Origin: Thiobacillus sp. UBA3361 | GTDB taxonomy: Bacteria > Pseudomonadota > Gammaproteobacteria > Burkholderiales > Thiobacillaceae | Assembly: GCA_002360535.1 (NCBI GenBank) | Contig: DEQR01000038.1 | Span: 1-21,510 of the forward strand | Direction of reading: 5' to 3' | DNA: 21,510 nucleotides | Shown: piece after piece, positions 1 to 7,519 of the stretch | Position numbering within the stretch: position 1 is the stretch's first letter | How the letters are laid out: every line of letters starts with the position of its first letter | Translations under genes and position numbers: made by a program | Notes under the pieces: model-generated | What the model saw: only the letters and a program-made list of their open reading frames with translations | What the model was told of the DNA's origin: nothing | The model's database searches: none

Positions 1-888
1 ACAGGCACCGTCCTGAATAGTTACCCTCATGGCTTTGTATATGCCAAAGGGGTGGTCATCGACCGCCATGACAGTGTCTGGGTAGCGCATGCGGGTACTA
101 TAGGTGGCAGCAATTCAGTCGGGCATCTCAAGACCGACGGCACTTTCGTTGGCAATGTTGCATTGGCGTCGGCACCAGTGGCGACAGACCCGACAGGCGT
201 GGCGGTTGACTCCAATGGCAAGATCTGGGTGACCAATTACTATACTCACACTGTGATGCGAATCGACCCGGCTCTCGGTCCAATTGGCGGTGGCGGCTAT
301 CCGGTCGGGGCGGTCGACCTCACGGTCGACTTGGGAGCAGGGGCTTTTCCATACAACTACAGCGACATGACCGGCCAGATCGCCGTCGGTAACCCGGTAC
401 AGGGTTTCTGGACGGTGATCCATGATGGCCTGGCCACGGGCACCCGCTGGGGCACGATCTGGTGGAACACCGAACCGGAGGCCTTCATCCCAGCAGGCAC
501 AGAGATCTGGGTTGACGCACGCGCCGCCGACACGCATGCGGCGCTGAGTAACCAGACCTTTATTCCGGTGAACAGTGGTATTCCCTTCAACCTGATGGGA
601 CGCTACATCGAAGTCAAGGCCAGCCTGAAGAGCGGTGTTAGTGCGGGGTGTGTTGAAACACCGAACCCGATATTCTCGGATTTGAGGATACGGGCCAGCG
701 TCGATGTCTGCGACATCGACAGCGACGGTGATATCGACAAGCTGGATCTGTCGCTGATCAGCAAGGCACGAGGCCAGACCCCGCTGCCCGGCGATATGCG
801 CGATGCCAACCGTGACGGGGTGATCAACGCCGCCGATGTGAAGGCCTGCATCCCGATATGCACGCGTCCGAACTGTGCCACCCAATAA
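1..888 (+). CDS. Beta-propeller (SMP-30/Vgb-like) protein with C-terminal dockerin-like repeats, 5' truncated
   Basis: The frame is open to the first base of the window, so the true start lies upstream; 295 codons are visible. Residues up to about 105 carry NHL/SMP-30 type propeller strands, for example PTGVAVDSNGKIWVTNYYT, as in virginiamycin B lyase-like proteins. A middle segment of about 120 residues, starting near YNYSDMTGQ, looks like a beta-sandwich of unknown role. The end holds two dockerin-type calcium loops, DIDSDGDIDKLD and DANRDGVINAAD, followed by a cysteine-rich tail (ACIPICTRPNC) just before the TAA. Such proteins are normally exported, but the signal peptide would lie outside the window. 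It sits 51 bases upstream of a PEP-CTERM gene on the same strand and shares its lower GC, so the two may be co-transcribed. Enzymatic activity cannot be stated. The dockerin assignment is confident; the propeller class is likely. Confidence 0.8.
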   Translation, partial: TGTVLNSYPHGFVYAKGVVIDRHDSVWVAHAGTIGGSNSVGHLKTDGTFVGNVALASAPVATDPTGVAVDSNGKIWVTNYYTHTVMRIDPALGPIGGGGYPVGAVDLTVDLGAGAFPYNYSDMTGQIAVGNPVQGFWTVIHDGLATGTRWGTIWWNTEPEAFIPAGTEIWVDARAADTHAALSNQTFIPVNSGIPFNLMGRYIEVKASLKSGVSAGCVETPNPIFSDLRIRASVDVCDIDSDGDIDKLDLSLISKARGQTPLPGDMRDANRDGVINAADVKACIPICTRPNCATQ

Positions 889-926
889 CCCCGACCCGAC
901 TGGGTTCGTACCGAACACCCCGGATC

Positions 927-932
927 AAGGAG
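927..932 (+). promoter_or_regulatory. Ribosome binding site AAGGAG deciding the GTG start of the PEP-CTERM gene
   Basis: AAGGAG lies 7 bases before GTG at 940. An in-frame TTG at 934 would sit only one base after it, so GTG 940 is the better start. Confidence 0.7.
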
Positions 933-939
933 TTTGACC

Positions 940-1662
940 GTGAATAAGACCTTGCTTACCCTGGCTCTGGCCCTTGTCGTCGGTAGCGCCCAGGCCGTTC
1001 CGCTGACCGACTTGCTTGCGGGTGGCAGCCTTACCGCAGGCGACAAGCTTTTCGATCAATGGACACTGCACTTCCACGATGCCAGCGATGGTCGCAGCTT
1101 GAGTCCAAACAATATTGATGTCACCGCATTGAACGATGGGGGGGTGGACCCTGGCCCCGGCCTCAGATTCGATATCCTTAATGGTGAGTTCAGCGTGACC
1201 GGAGATGGCGTCTTCGCCTACCTGGATATCCGCTTCGGCTTTCGAGCCTCGGTGCTAGAACCCGGACTGCGTATCAAGGACAACACCCTGACGCTTACCA
1301 ATGGCACAAGGACGGATTCCGGGGATAATGGTGTTTACATTCGTGAAACGATCGGCACTGTATCCGGCGGAGATGATCTAGGCATCAAAGAGGTGGAGTT
1401 CAGCTGGCTGGACCCCAGCAACAGCACCAGCAATATGATTGACATGGCAGCCTTTGCGCCCCAGCGTGAGGTCTGGGTAAACAAGAACATCCTGGTCTGG
1501 GCGACTGAGCAAGGTGAGACTGCCAATCTCGTTCAGTTCGAGCAGCGCTTCTCCCAAATGACAGTGCCTGAGCCCGACACCCTGGGGCTGCTGGCGCTCG
1601 GCGTTGCCTGCTTGGTCATGATACGGCGCTCCGACCAGTCGCTGCCAGAGAAGCACTTCTAG
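940..1662 (+). CDS. PEP-CTERM sorting domain protein
   Basis: The 240-residue product has an N-terminal signal peptide (NKTLLTLALALVVGSAQA, cleavage after AQA) and a C-terminal PEP-CTERM signal. That signal is VPEPDTLGLLALG at about residues 208-221, a hydrophobic stretch, then RR. In this family the signal is recognised at the inner membrane by an exosortase, which is not in the window. The body (LAGGSLTAGDKLFDQWTL and following beta-rich sequence) matches the general style of short PEP-CTERM beta-sandwich proteins of unknown function. The tail after RR is about ten residues (SDQSLPEKHF), longer than usual. The GTG start is chosen for its Shine-Dalgarno spacing. Its lower GC resembles the upstream dockerin gene and differs from rng. 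The likely location is the cell surface or matrix; the specific role is unknown. Confidence 0.88.
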   Translation: MNKTLLTLALALVVGSAQAVPLTDLLAGGSLTAGDKLFDQWTLHFHDASDGRSLSPNNIDVTALNDGGVDPGPGLRFDILNGEFSVTGDGVFAYLDIRFGFRASVLEPGLRIKDNTLTLTNGTRTDSGDNGVYIRETIGTVSGGDDLGIKEVEFSWLDPSNSTSNMIDMAAFAPQREVWVNKNILVWATEQGETANLVQFEQRFSQMTVPEPDTLGLLALGVACLVMIRRSDQSLPEKHF

Positions 1663-1715
1663 TGCCGCACTTTATCAATTCGGCCTAGCTGAGCGGCGCT
1701 AATTCCTGACGGCCC

Positions 1716-3167
1716 TCACAACAAAATGATGTCGTACTGCTCCTGGCTGAACAGGCTTTCGACTTGCATGGACACGGGTTTGCCGATGAAGTCCGACAGT
1801 TGCGCCAGGCTCTGGGATTCCTCGTCCAGGAACAGGTCGATGACCTGCTGGCTGGCCAGGATGCGGAACTCGCGCGCGTCGAACTGGCGCGCCTCGCGCA
1901 TCAGCCCGCGCAAAATCTCGTAGCACACCGTCTGGCCGGTCTTCAGCTGGCCGCGCCCCTGGCACACCGGGCAGGGCTCGCACATCACCCGCGAGAGGCT
2001 CTCCCGGGTGCGCTTGCGGGTCATCTCCACCAGGCCCAGGGAGGTGAAGCCGTTGATGGTCATGCGGGTGCGGTCACGGGCCAGGGCCTTCGAGAGCTCG
2101 GAGAGCACCGCCTGTTTGTGCTCGGCGTTCTCCATGTCGATGAAGTCCAGGATGATGATGCCGCCCAGGTTCCGCAGGCGCAGCTGGCGAGCGATGGCCT
2201 GGGCCGCCTCCAGGTTGGTCTTGAAGATGGTGTCGTCGAAGCTGCGCACGCCGGTGAAGGCGCCGGTGTTCACGTCGATGGTGGTCAGGGCCTCGGTCTG
2301 GTCGATGATGAGGTAGCCGCCCGACTTCAGATCGACGCGCCGGCCCAGGGCGCGCTCGATCTCCTCCTCCACGCCGTAGAGCTCGAACAGGGGCCGCTCC
2401 GCCGTGTACAGGCTGATGCGGTCGGCGACCCCGCGGGTGAACTCCTCGGCGAAGGCCCGCAGGCGCTGCCAGGTCTCACGGGAGTCCACCAGGATGCGGT
2501 CGGTCTCGCTGGTGACCACGTCCCGCAGCACCCGGTGGGCCAGGTCCAGCTCCTGGTAGATCAGGCAGGGGGCCTCGCTGCCCGCGCCGCGGGCCTGGAT
2601 GGCGTCCCAAATGGCATGCAGGTATTCCACGTCGGCGGCCAGTTCCATGTCCTCGGCGGCGTTGGCCATGGTGCGGATGATGAAGCCGCCGTGCTCGTCT
2701 TGGGGCAGCACACGGGTGAGCCGGTCGCGCAGCATCTCCCGCTCGGCCTCGTCCTCGATCTTCTGGGAGATGCCGATGCGGGTCTCCTGGGGCAGATAGA
2801 CCAGGAAGCGCCCGGCCATGGACAGTTGGGTCGAGAGCCGCGCCCCCTTGGTGCCGATGGGGTCCTTGATCACCTGGACCAGGACGCTCTGGCCCTCGTG
2901 GAGGATTTTCTCGATGGGTTTCTGGGATTCCTGGCCGCGCGCCTCCCAGATGTCGCCCACGTGCAGGAAGGCAGCCCGCTCCAGGCCGATGTCGATGAAG
3001 GCCGATTGCATGCCGGGCAGCACCCGGCTCACCCGGCCCAGGAAGATGTTGCCCACCAGGCCGCGCAGGCTGGCACGCTCCAGATGCAGTTCCTGCACCG
3101 CCCCCAGGTAGCTGACGGCGACCCGCGTCTCCTGCGGGGTGACGTTGATGAGGATCTCTTCGCTCAT
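1716..3167 (-). CDS. rng: Ribonuclease G
   Basis: This is a 483-residue endoribonuclease of the RNase E/G family, close to the 489 residues of the E. coli enzyme. The family processes 16S rRNA 5' ends and degrades some mRNAs in the cytoplasm. An S1-like domain lies at about residues 36-120. The two metal-binding aspartates are seen in TTIDVNTGAF (D298) and IIILDFIDM (D341). The zinc-link motif CPVCQGRG is at 399-406. The start is ATG 3167 (MSEEILINVTPQETRVA), which matches the family N-terminus; an in-frame GTG at 3242 would run through a repeat hairpin and is unlikely. No Shine-Dalgarno is visible before the ATG; the hairpin at 3190-3237 ends 22 bases upstream instead. It lies downstream of maf on the same strand, a common betaproteobacterial pairing, so a joint transcript is likely. 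Confidence 0.96.
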   Translation of the reverse strand: MSEEILINVTPQETRVAVSYLGAVQELHLERASLRGLVGNIFLGRVSRVLPGMQSAFIDIGLERAAFLHVGDIWEARGQESQKPIEKILHEGQSVLVQVIKDPIGTKGARLSTQLSMAGRFLVYLPQETRIGISQKIEDEAEREMLRDRLTRVLPQDEHGGFIIRTMANAAEDMELAADVEYLHAIWDAIQARGAGSEAPCLIYQELDLAHRVLRDVVTSETDRILVDSRETWQRLRAFAEEFTRGVADRISLYTAERPLFELYGVEEEIERALGRRVDLKSGGYLIIDQTEALTTIDVNTGAFTGVRSFDDTIFKTNLEAAQAIARQLRLRNLGGIIILDFIDMENAEHKQAVLSELSKALARDRTRMTINGFTSLGLVEMTRKRTRESLSRVMCEPCPVCQGRGQLKTGQTVCYEILRGLMREARQFDAREFRILASQQVIDLFLDEESQSLAQLSDFIGKPVSMQVESLFSQEQYDIILL

Positions 3168-3189
3168 GGCATGAATTTGGAAAGTAGGT

Positions 3190-3237
3190 AGTGGGAAGTG
3201 GGTAGTGGGGGACGCGCCCCAATACCCACTTCCCACT
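3190..3237. repeat. Near-perfect inverted repeat between maf and rng
   Basis: Two 21-base arms, 3190-3210 and 3217-3237, pair at 20 of 21 positions around a 6-base loop (gacgcg). Each arm is itself built from short GTGGG/AAGTGGG units. The element fills most of the 91-base gap between maf and rng and would form a strong hairpin in their shared mRNA just before the rng start codon. It looks like a dispersed intergenic repeat; copy number elsewhere is unknown. Confidence 0.8.
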
Positions 3238-3258
3238 CCCAACTACCCGCTTCAAACC

Positions 3259-3867
3259 CTACAGTACCTGGAACCCCGCTTCCCGCAGCAACCGGGCCGT
3301 TTCGTACAGGGGCAGGCCCATGACGCCGGAGTAGCTGCCGCTCAGGTGCTCCACGAACATGGCCGCGCGGCCCTGGATTCCGTAGCCGCCGGCCTTGTCG
3401 AAGGGCTCGCGGCTGGCCACGTAGGCCGCGATCTCGGCCTCGTCCAAGGGAGCGAAGCGTACCCGGCTACGGCTCAGGGCGCTGCTCAGCCGGCCGCGAT
3501 AGTTCACCGCCACGGCGGTCAGCACGGTATGGGTGCGGCCGGCATAGACGCGCAGCATGGCTGTGGCTTCCTCGGCGTCGGCCGGCTTGCCCAGGATGCG
3601 CCGTTCCAGGGCGACGGTGGTGTCCGCGGCGACGATGGGCCAGTCGGGCAGTTTGCGGCCCAGCAGGGCCAATTGTCCCGCCTCGGCCTTCAGCCGGGCG
3701 ATGCGGGTCACATAGGCGGCGGGCGCCTCCTTGGGCAGGGGCGTCTCGTCCACGTCCGCACGGCCCGGCGCGTGGCGCAGGGGCAGGATCAGCGGTGTCA
3801 GACCGATCTGGCGCAGCAGTTCCAGACGGCGCGGACTTTGGGAGGCGAGGTGCAGATGGCGCGGCAT
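3259..3867 (-). CDS. maf: Maf family nucleoside triphosphate pyrophosphatase (YhdE type)
   Basis: The 202-residue protein has the Maf signature LASQSPRR at residues 7-14, the catalytic-aspartate region IVAADTTVA, the ILGKPAD motif, and DKAGGYGIQG near residue 160. The last motif points to the YhdE branch, which hydrolyses dTTP, UTP and modified pyrimidine nucleotides to monophosphates, rather than the YceF branch. It is cytoplasmic and thought to keep non-canonical nucleotides out of nucleic acids. The start is ATG 3867, with family-typical residues from position 2. It precedes rng on the same strand. The frequently seen upstream partner rlmH is absent here; a diguanylate cyclase gene takes its place 84 bases upstream. 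Confidence 0.94.
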   Translation of the reverse strand: MPRHLHLASQSPRRLELLRQIGLTPLILPLRHAPGRADVDETPLPKEAPAAYVTRIARLKAEAGQLALLGRKLPDWPIVAADTTVALERRILGKPADAEEATAMLRVYAGRTHTVLTAVAVNYRGRLSSALSRSRVRFAPLDEAEIAAYVASREPFDKAGGYGIQGRAAMFVEHLSGSYSGVMGLPLYETARLLREAGFQVL

Positions 3868-3889
3868 GGCGGGTTCCGTATCGGGACGG

Positions 3890-3895
3890 ATTATC
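3890..3895 (-). promoter_or_regulatory. Possible -10 element upstream of maf
   Basis: On the minus strand GATAAT lies 22 bases before the maf ATG and matches the sigma-70 -10 box at 5 of 6 positions. No convincing -35 box is seen at 16-18 bases, so this is only suggestive. Confidence 0.25.
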
Positions 3896-3922
3896 CTCGC
3901 TTTGCGACTTCTTGGCGGAGGT

Positions 3923-3942
3923 CGGACCCAGCGTGGGGTCCG
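3923..3942. other. Small perfect hairpin between the diguanylate cyclase gene and maf
   Basis: CGGACCC and GGGTCCG form a 7-bp stem around a 6-base loop, 10 bases after the cyclase stop codon. No T-run follows in the minus direction, so it is not a typical intrinsic terminator. It may protect the 3' end or weakly attenuate transcription. Confidence 0.4.
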
Positions 3943-3951
3943 GCGGTGGCC

Positions 3952-4890
3952 TCAGTCCGCTACCCGCAGGCAGTTGCGTCCGGCGCGCTTGGCCTCGTAA
4001 AGGGCGCTGTCCGCCCGGCGCAGCAAGGCGTGGCCGTTTTCGTCCGCAGCCAGATTGGCGATGCCGGCGCTGAAGGTGGCCTGCAGGGTTTGGCCCTCGT
4101 AGAGCAGCGGCGTGCGCTCGAAGACCTGCTGCAGACGGGCCAGGACGAATTGGGCGCCGCGGGTGTCGGTTTCCGGCAGCACCAGCACGAATTCCTCGCC
4201 ACCGTAACGCACCGCCGCGTCGGATTTACGCATCACCGATTTGATCAGGGCGGCGAAGTGCACCAGCATCTGGTCGCCGGCGTCATGGCCGTACCGATCG
4301 TTGATGTTCTTGAAATGATCCAGATCCAGCATGGCCAGGGTCAGCGGCTCGCCGGAGCGCTGGGCACGGGCCACCTCGCGGTTCAGATACTGGTCCAGGC
4401 CGCGCCGGTTAAGGGTGCCGGTCAGGGCGTCCTCGTTGAGCATCTGCCGGGTTTCCGAGAGTTCGGACTGCATGCTCTCCAGTGCCCGGCGTGTCTCCAC
4501 CAGTTCCGTATGGCTCACGCGTACCGTGCTGTGGATGTCGCCGGCCTGGTCCACCACCAGGGACAGCAGGCGCAGGATATCGTTTTTCTCGCGACTGGAT
4601 TTCAGGCTGCTCACGCTGGCCTTCAATCCTTCGTTCTTTTCGCCCAGGTCCTTGGTCAGGTGCGCGGTCTTCTCGCTGACCTCGTGGAGCATCTCCCTCA
4701 GACTGGCGATCAGTTCCTTGCAGTTGATCTGCTCCCCCGCCGGGGACGCAGGCGATGCGGCCGGCAGGGGCGGCGGCAGGCCCGACACCTCGTAGTAGAA
4801 ACGCTCATAGTTCTCCGGCGTGGCGGGCAGATCCAGTTCGCGCAGGCGCTGAATGACCACGTTGCCGATGACGTTGGGTGTTTGAGCCAT
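3952..4890 (-). CDS. Diguanylate cyclase (GGDEF domain protein)
   Basis: The 312-residue protein makes the second messenger cyclic di-GMP from two GTP. The GGDEF domain fills about residues 150-312, with DALTGTLNRRGL at its start, DLDHFKNINDRYGH at 189-202 and the active-site motif GGEEF at 230-234. An RxxD inhibitory site (RKSD, 221-224) precedes it by five residues, so product inhibition is expected. The N-terminal region has a short helical module with PENYERFYYE at about 25-34. A Pro/Ala linker and a predicted coiled coil (about 60-150) follow. No transmembrane segment or known sensor domain is visible, so it is probably cytoplasmic and the input signal is unknown. No Shine-Dalgarno is seen before ATG 4890. 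It is divergent from mpl. Confidence 0.93.
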   Translation of the reverse strand: MAQTPNVIGNVVIQRLRELDLPATPENYERFYYEVSGLPPPLPAASPASPAGEQINCKELIASLREMLHEVSEKTAHLTKDLGEKNEGLKASVSSLKSSREKNDILRLLSLVVDQAGDIHSTVRVSHTELVETRRALESMQSELSETRQMLNEDALTGTLNRRGLDQYLNREVARAQRSGEPLTLAMLDLDHFKNINDRYGHDAGDQMLVHFAALIKSVMRKSDAAVRYGGEEFVLVLPETDTRGAQFVLARLQQVFERTPLLYEGQTLQATFSAGIANLAADENGHALLRRADSALYEAKRAGRNCLRVAD

Positions 4891-5030
4891 TGAGGAGGCG
4901 GAATGGATGTGGGACCGGATGAGGCATTATCGGTAGCCGAATCTATATCTTTAGCTAAGCATTCCCTGCGGAAACAGCCCGATGCCGGGTTCTACGCGAT
5001 AATCCACCTGTCCCGTTCTTCAGATTCGAC
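4891..5030. promoter_or_regulatory. Divergent intergenic region with candidate -10 boxes for the cyclase gene and mpl
   Basis: This AT-richer 140-base gap separates two outward-reading genes. On the plus strand GATAAT at 4998-5003 lies 27 bases before the mpl ATG. On the minus strand GATAAT (reverse of 4926-4931) lies about 35 bases before the cyclase ATG. Each matches the -10 consensus at 5 of 6 positions, but neither has a good -35 box. Two promoters are expected from the layout; the exact boxes are tentative. Confidence 0.35.
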
Positions 5031-6395
5031 ATGCATATCCACATCCTCGGCATCTGCGGCACCTTCATGGGTGGCATCGCGGTGATCGCCCGCCAGGCCG
5101 GCCACCGGGTGACCGGCTGCGATGCCAACGTCTATCCGCCCATGAGCGATCAGCTCCAGGCCCTGGGCATCGAGTTGATCGAGGGTTTCGCGGCCGACCA
5201 AACCTGCCTGGAGCCGGACATCTTCGTCATCGGCAACATCGTCGCGCGTGGCAAGCAGCCCCTCATGGAGACCATCCTCAACCTGGGGTTACCCTATATC
5301 TCCGGCCCCCAGTGGCTCTACGAGCACGTGTTGCGCGACAAATGGGTGCTGGCGGTGGCGGGCACCCACGGCAAGACCACCACCTCGGGCATGCTGGCCT
5401 GGATACTGGAAGACGCGGGCCTCAACCCCGGCTATCTGATCGGCGGCGTGCCCATGAACTTCGGCGTCTCGGCCCGGCTCACCGACAGCCCCTTCTTCGT
5501 CATCGAGGCGGACGAGTACGACACCGCCTTCTTCGACAAGCGTTCCAAGTTCGTCCACTACCGGCCGCGCACCGCCGTGCTGAACAACCTGGAGTATGAC
5601 CACGCGGACATCTTCCCCGACCTGGCGGCCATCGAGACCCAGTTCCACCACCTGGTGCGTACCGTGCCCGGCAACGGCCTGATCGTGGCCAACGGCCGCG
5701 AGGCGAGCCTGGAGCGGGTGCTGGCGCGGGGCTGCTGGACGCCGGTGGAGAAGGTGGGCGTGGAGATGAACGCCACCGAGGGCTGGCGGGCCGAGCCCCA
5801 GGACGAGCACCGTTTCGCGGTCAGCCTGTCGGGCCGGGCCCAGGGCGTGGTGGAGTGGGGCTTGCTGGGTGAACACAACCGCATGAATGCCTTGTCCGCC
5901 CTGGCCGCCGCCCGCCACGCGGGGGTGCCGGTGGAGCAGGGCATGGCCACCCTGGGCCGGTTCGAGAACGTGAAGCGGCGCCTGGAGGTGCGTGGACAGG
6001 TGCGCGGCGTGACCGTCTATGATGATTTCGCCCACCATCCCACGGCTATCGCCACCACCCTCGCCGGTCTGCGCGACAAGGTGGGTACGGAACGCATCCT
6101 CGCCGTGCTGGAGCCGCGCTCCAACACCATGCGCCTGGGCACCATGAAGGCCCGCCTGGCCGACAGCCTGGCCGGGGCGGAGCGGGTGTACTGCTACGCG
6201 GGCGGACTGGACTGGGACGCCGGCGCCGCCCTGGCCGGACTGGGCGAGCGGGCCAGCGTGCACACCGATCTGGACGAACTGGTGGCGGCCATCTCCGCCG
6301 AAGCGCGGCCCGGCGACCATGTGCTGGTCATGAGCAACGGCGGCTTCGGCGGCATCCACGGCCGCCTGCTGGCCCGGCTGGGCGAATCCGGCTGA
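5031..6395 (+). CDS. mpl: UDP-N-acetylmuramate:L-alanyl-gamma-D-glutamyl-meso-diaminopimelate ligase
   Basis: The 454-residue Mur ligase family protein (E. coli Mpl has 457) joins recycled murein tripeptide to UDP-MurNAc in the cytoplasm, using ATP. The N-terminus MHIHILGICGTFMGG is the nucleotide-binding start typical of Mpl. The ATP P-loop is GTHGKTTT at 111-118, and further Mur ligase motifs include EADEYDTAFFDKRSKF, LNNLEYDHADIF and YDDFAHHPTAI. The last residues (MSNGGFGGIHGRLL) are characteristic of Mpl rather than MurC. Only two bases separate its TGA from the ATG of the STAS-MlaE permease gene, so murein recycling and the lipid transporter are likely co-expressed. Confidence 0.96.
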   Translation: MHIHILGICGTFMGGIAVIARQAGHRVTGCDANVYPPMSDQLQALGIELIEGFAADQTCLEPDIFVIGNIVARGKQPLMETILNLGLPYISGPQWLYEHVLRDKWVLAVAGTHGKTTTSGMLAWILEDAGLNPGYLIGGVPMNFGVSARLTDSPFFVIEADEYDTAFFDKRSKFVHYRPRTAVLNNLEYDHADIFPDLAAIETQFHHLVRTVPGNGLIVANGREASLERVLARGCWTPVEKVGVEMNATEGWRAEPQDEHRFAVSLSGRAQGVVEWGLLGEHNRMNALSALAAARHAGVPVEQGMATLGRFENVKRRLEVRGQVRGVTVYDDFAHHPTAIATTLAGLRDKVGTERILAVLEPRSNTMRLGTMKARLADSLAGAERVYCYAGGLDWDAGAALAGLGERASVHTDLDELVAAISAEARPGDHVLVMSNGGFGGIHGRLLARLGESG

Positions 6396-6397
6396 AG

Positions 6398-7519
6398 ATG
6401 GATCGGCCCGCCCCCTTCCTTGAACTGCGTGAGGGCGAGGCGGGCTGGGTGCTGCGCCTCGGGGGCGAATGGCGCATCGGCAACCTGACTCGCATCGAAG
6501 GCCTGCTGGCCGACATCCGTGTGCCCCACGACACCCCGCTGAGGGTGGATGCCGAGGCAGTCACCGGTCTGGACAGCGCCGGGGTGATGCTGCTGGTGAA
6601 CCGCCTGCGGGCAGCGGGGGTGGTCTGGTCCAACGTGGATCTGGCCATCGCCGACCCCCACCAGCGCACCCTGGTACAACTGATCGCCGATCGCCTGGAT
6701 GCGCGGGCCCGGCCCCGCCGGCGGCGCCGCCGCCTGCTGCCCATGATCGGCCGGCACGCCGAGCACCTGTGGCGGCTGGCCGCCGATTACTTCACCTTCT
6801 TCGGCCGGCTCGTCTATGCGCTGCGCGACCTGGCGCGCCAGCCGGGCCGCTTCCGGGTGCGGGAGTTCACCACCCAGCTGGAGGCCACCGGCCTCGACGC
6901 CCTGCCCATCGTGCTGCTGATGAACTTCCTCATGGGGGTGGTGTTCGCCTTTCTGATGGGCATCCAGGTGGCCAAGTTCGGCGCCAACATCTTCGTCGTC
7001 GATGGCGTGGCCCTGGCGGTGACCCGCGAGCTGGGCCCCCTGCTCACCGCTATCCTCCTGGCCGGCCGCTCCGGCGCCGCCTTCACCGCCCAGATCGGCG
7101 CCATGAAGGTCACCGAGGAGATCGACGCCATTTCCACGCTGGGCCTGTCGCCCATGCAGGTGCTGGTGCTGCCGCGGCTGCTGGCCATCGTCCTGACCAT
7201 GCCCCTGCTGGCCGGCATGGGGGATATGGTGGGCATGCTGGGCGGGGCGCTGGTGGCGGCCTGGCAGCTGGACATCACCCCCTACACCTTCTTCGACCGG
7301 CTGCGTGCCGTGCTGCCCTTCAATACCCTGTTGTTCGGCCTCTACAAGACACCCGTGTTCGCGGCCGCCATCGCCTTCATCGCCTGCCGCAACGGCTTCG
7401 CGGTGAGCCGCGACGCGCGCAGCGTGGGTGAGCACACCACCGGCACGGTGGTGCAGAGCCTGGTGGCGGTGATCCTCATCGATTCGGCCTTCGCCGTGGC
7501 CTTCCCGGAGATCAAGTAG
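6398..7519 (+). CDS. MlaE-family ABC transporter permease fused to an N-terminal STAS domain
   Basis: The 373-residue protein is about 110 residues longer than E. coli MlaE (260). Residues 1-105 form a STAS-like domain (VDAEAVTGLDSAGVMLLVNRL). After an Arg-rich linker (RARPRRRRRRL), residues from about 115 form the MlaE permease. Its family motifs include RELGPLLTAILLAGRSGAAFTA, IGAMKVTEEIDA and several membrane segments. In the Mla system the permease pairs with an ATPase and an MCE protein to move phospholipids across the envelope; MlaB is the separate STAS protein there and is fused here. Its TAG overlaps the GTG start of the ATPase by one base. The direction of transport and substrate cannot be read from sequence. 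Confidence 0.93.
   Translation: MDRPAPFLELREGEAGWVLRLGGEWRIGNLTRIEGLLADIRVPHDTPLRVDAEAVTGLDSAGVMLLVNRLRAAGVVWSNVDLAIADPHQRTLVQLIADRLDARARPRRRRRRLLPMIGRHAEHLWRLAADYFTFFGRLVYALRDLARQPGRFRVREFTTQLEATGLDALPIVLLMNFLMGVVFAFLMGIQVAKFGANIFVVDGVALAVTRELGPLLTAILLAGRSGAAFTAQIGAMKVTEEIDAISTLGLSPMQVLVLPRLLAIVLTMPLLAGMGDMVGMLGGALVAAWQLDITPYTFFDRLRAVLPFNTLLFGLYKTPVFAAAIAFIACRNGFAVSRDARSVGEHTTGTVVQSLVAVILIDSAFAVAFPEIK

Noticed and set aside
188..190. PET in place of PAT/PVT in the RF1 recognition motif as an unusual change (residues 188-190 of PrfA)
   Set aside because: PET occurs in other bacterial RF1 proteins, such as Gram-positive ones, so it is ordinary variation. The coordinates given here are residue numbers within the protein.
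1764..3191. Plus-strand open frame of 475 codons opposite rng
   Set aside because: It is a mirror of a strongly conserved gene with no recognisable domain; low-complexity Leu/Gly/Asp/Gln composition marks it as a shadow.
3205..4893. Plus-strand open frame of 562 codons opposite maf and the diguanylate cyclase gene
   Set aside because: It is antisense to two clear genes, crosses their gap, and its residue mix (Gln/Gly/Ala/His-rich) is what a GC-rich complementary strand gives by chance.
4903..5085. Small plus-strand frame of 60 codons with AGGAGG four bases before its ATG
   Set aside because: The spacing is short, the frame runs 55 bases into mpl, and the Ser-rich product resembles nothing; a leader peptide role cannot be excluded but is not supported.
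6194..7435. Minus-strand open frame of 413 codons opposite mpl and the permease
   Set aside because: Antisense shadow, rich in His/Gln/Gly, no domain and no plausible start signal.
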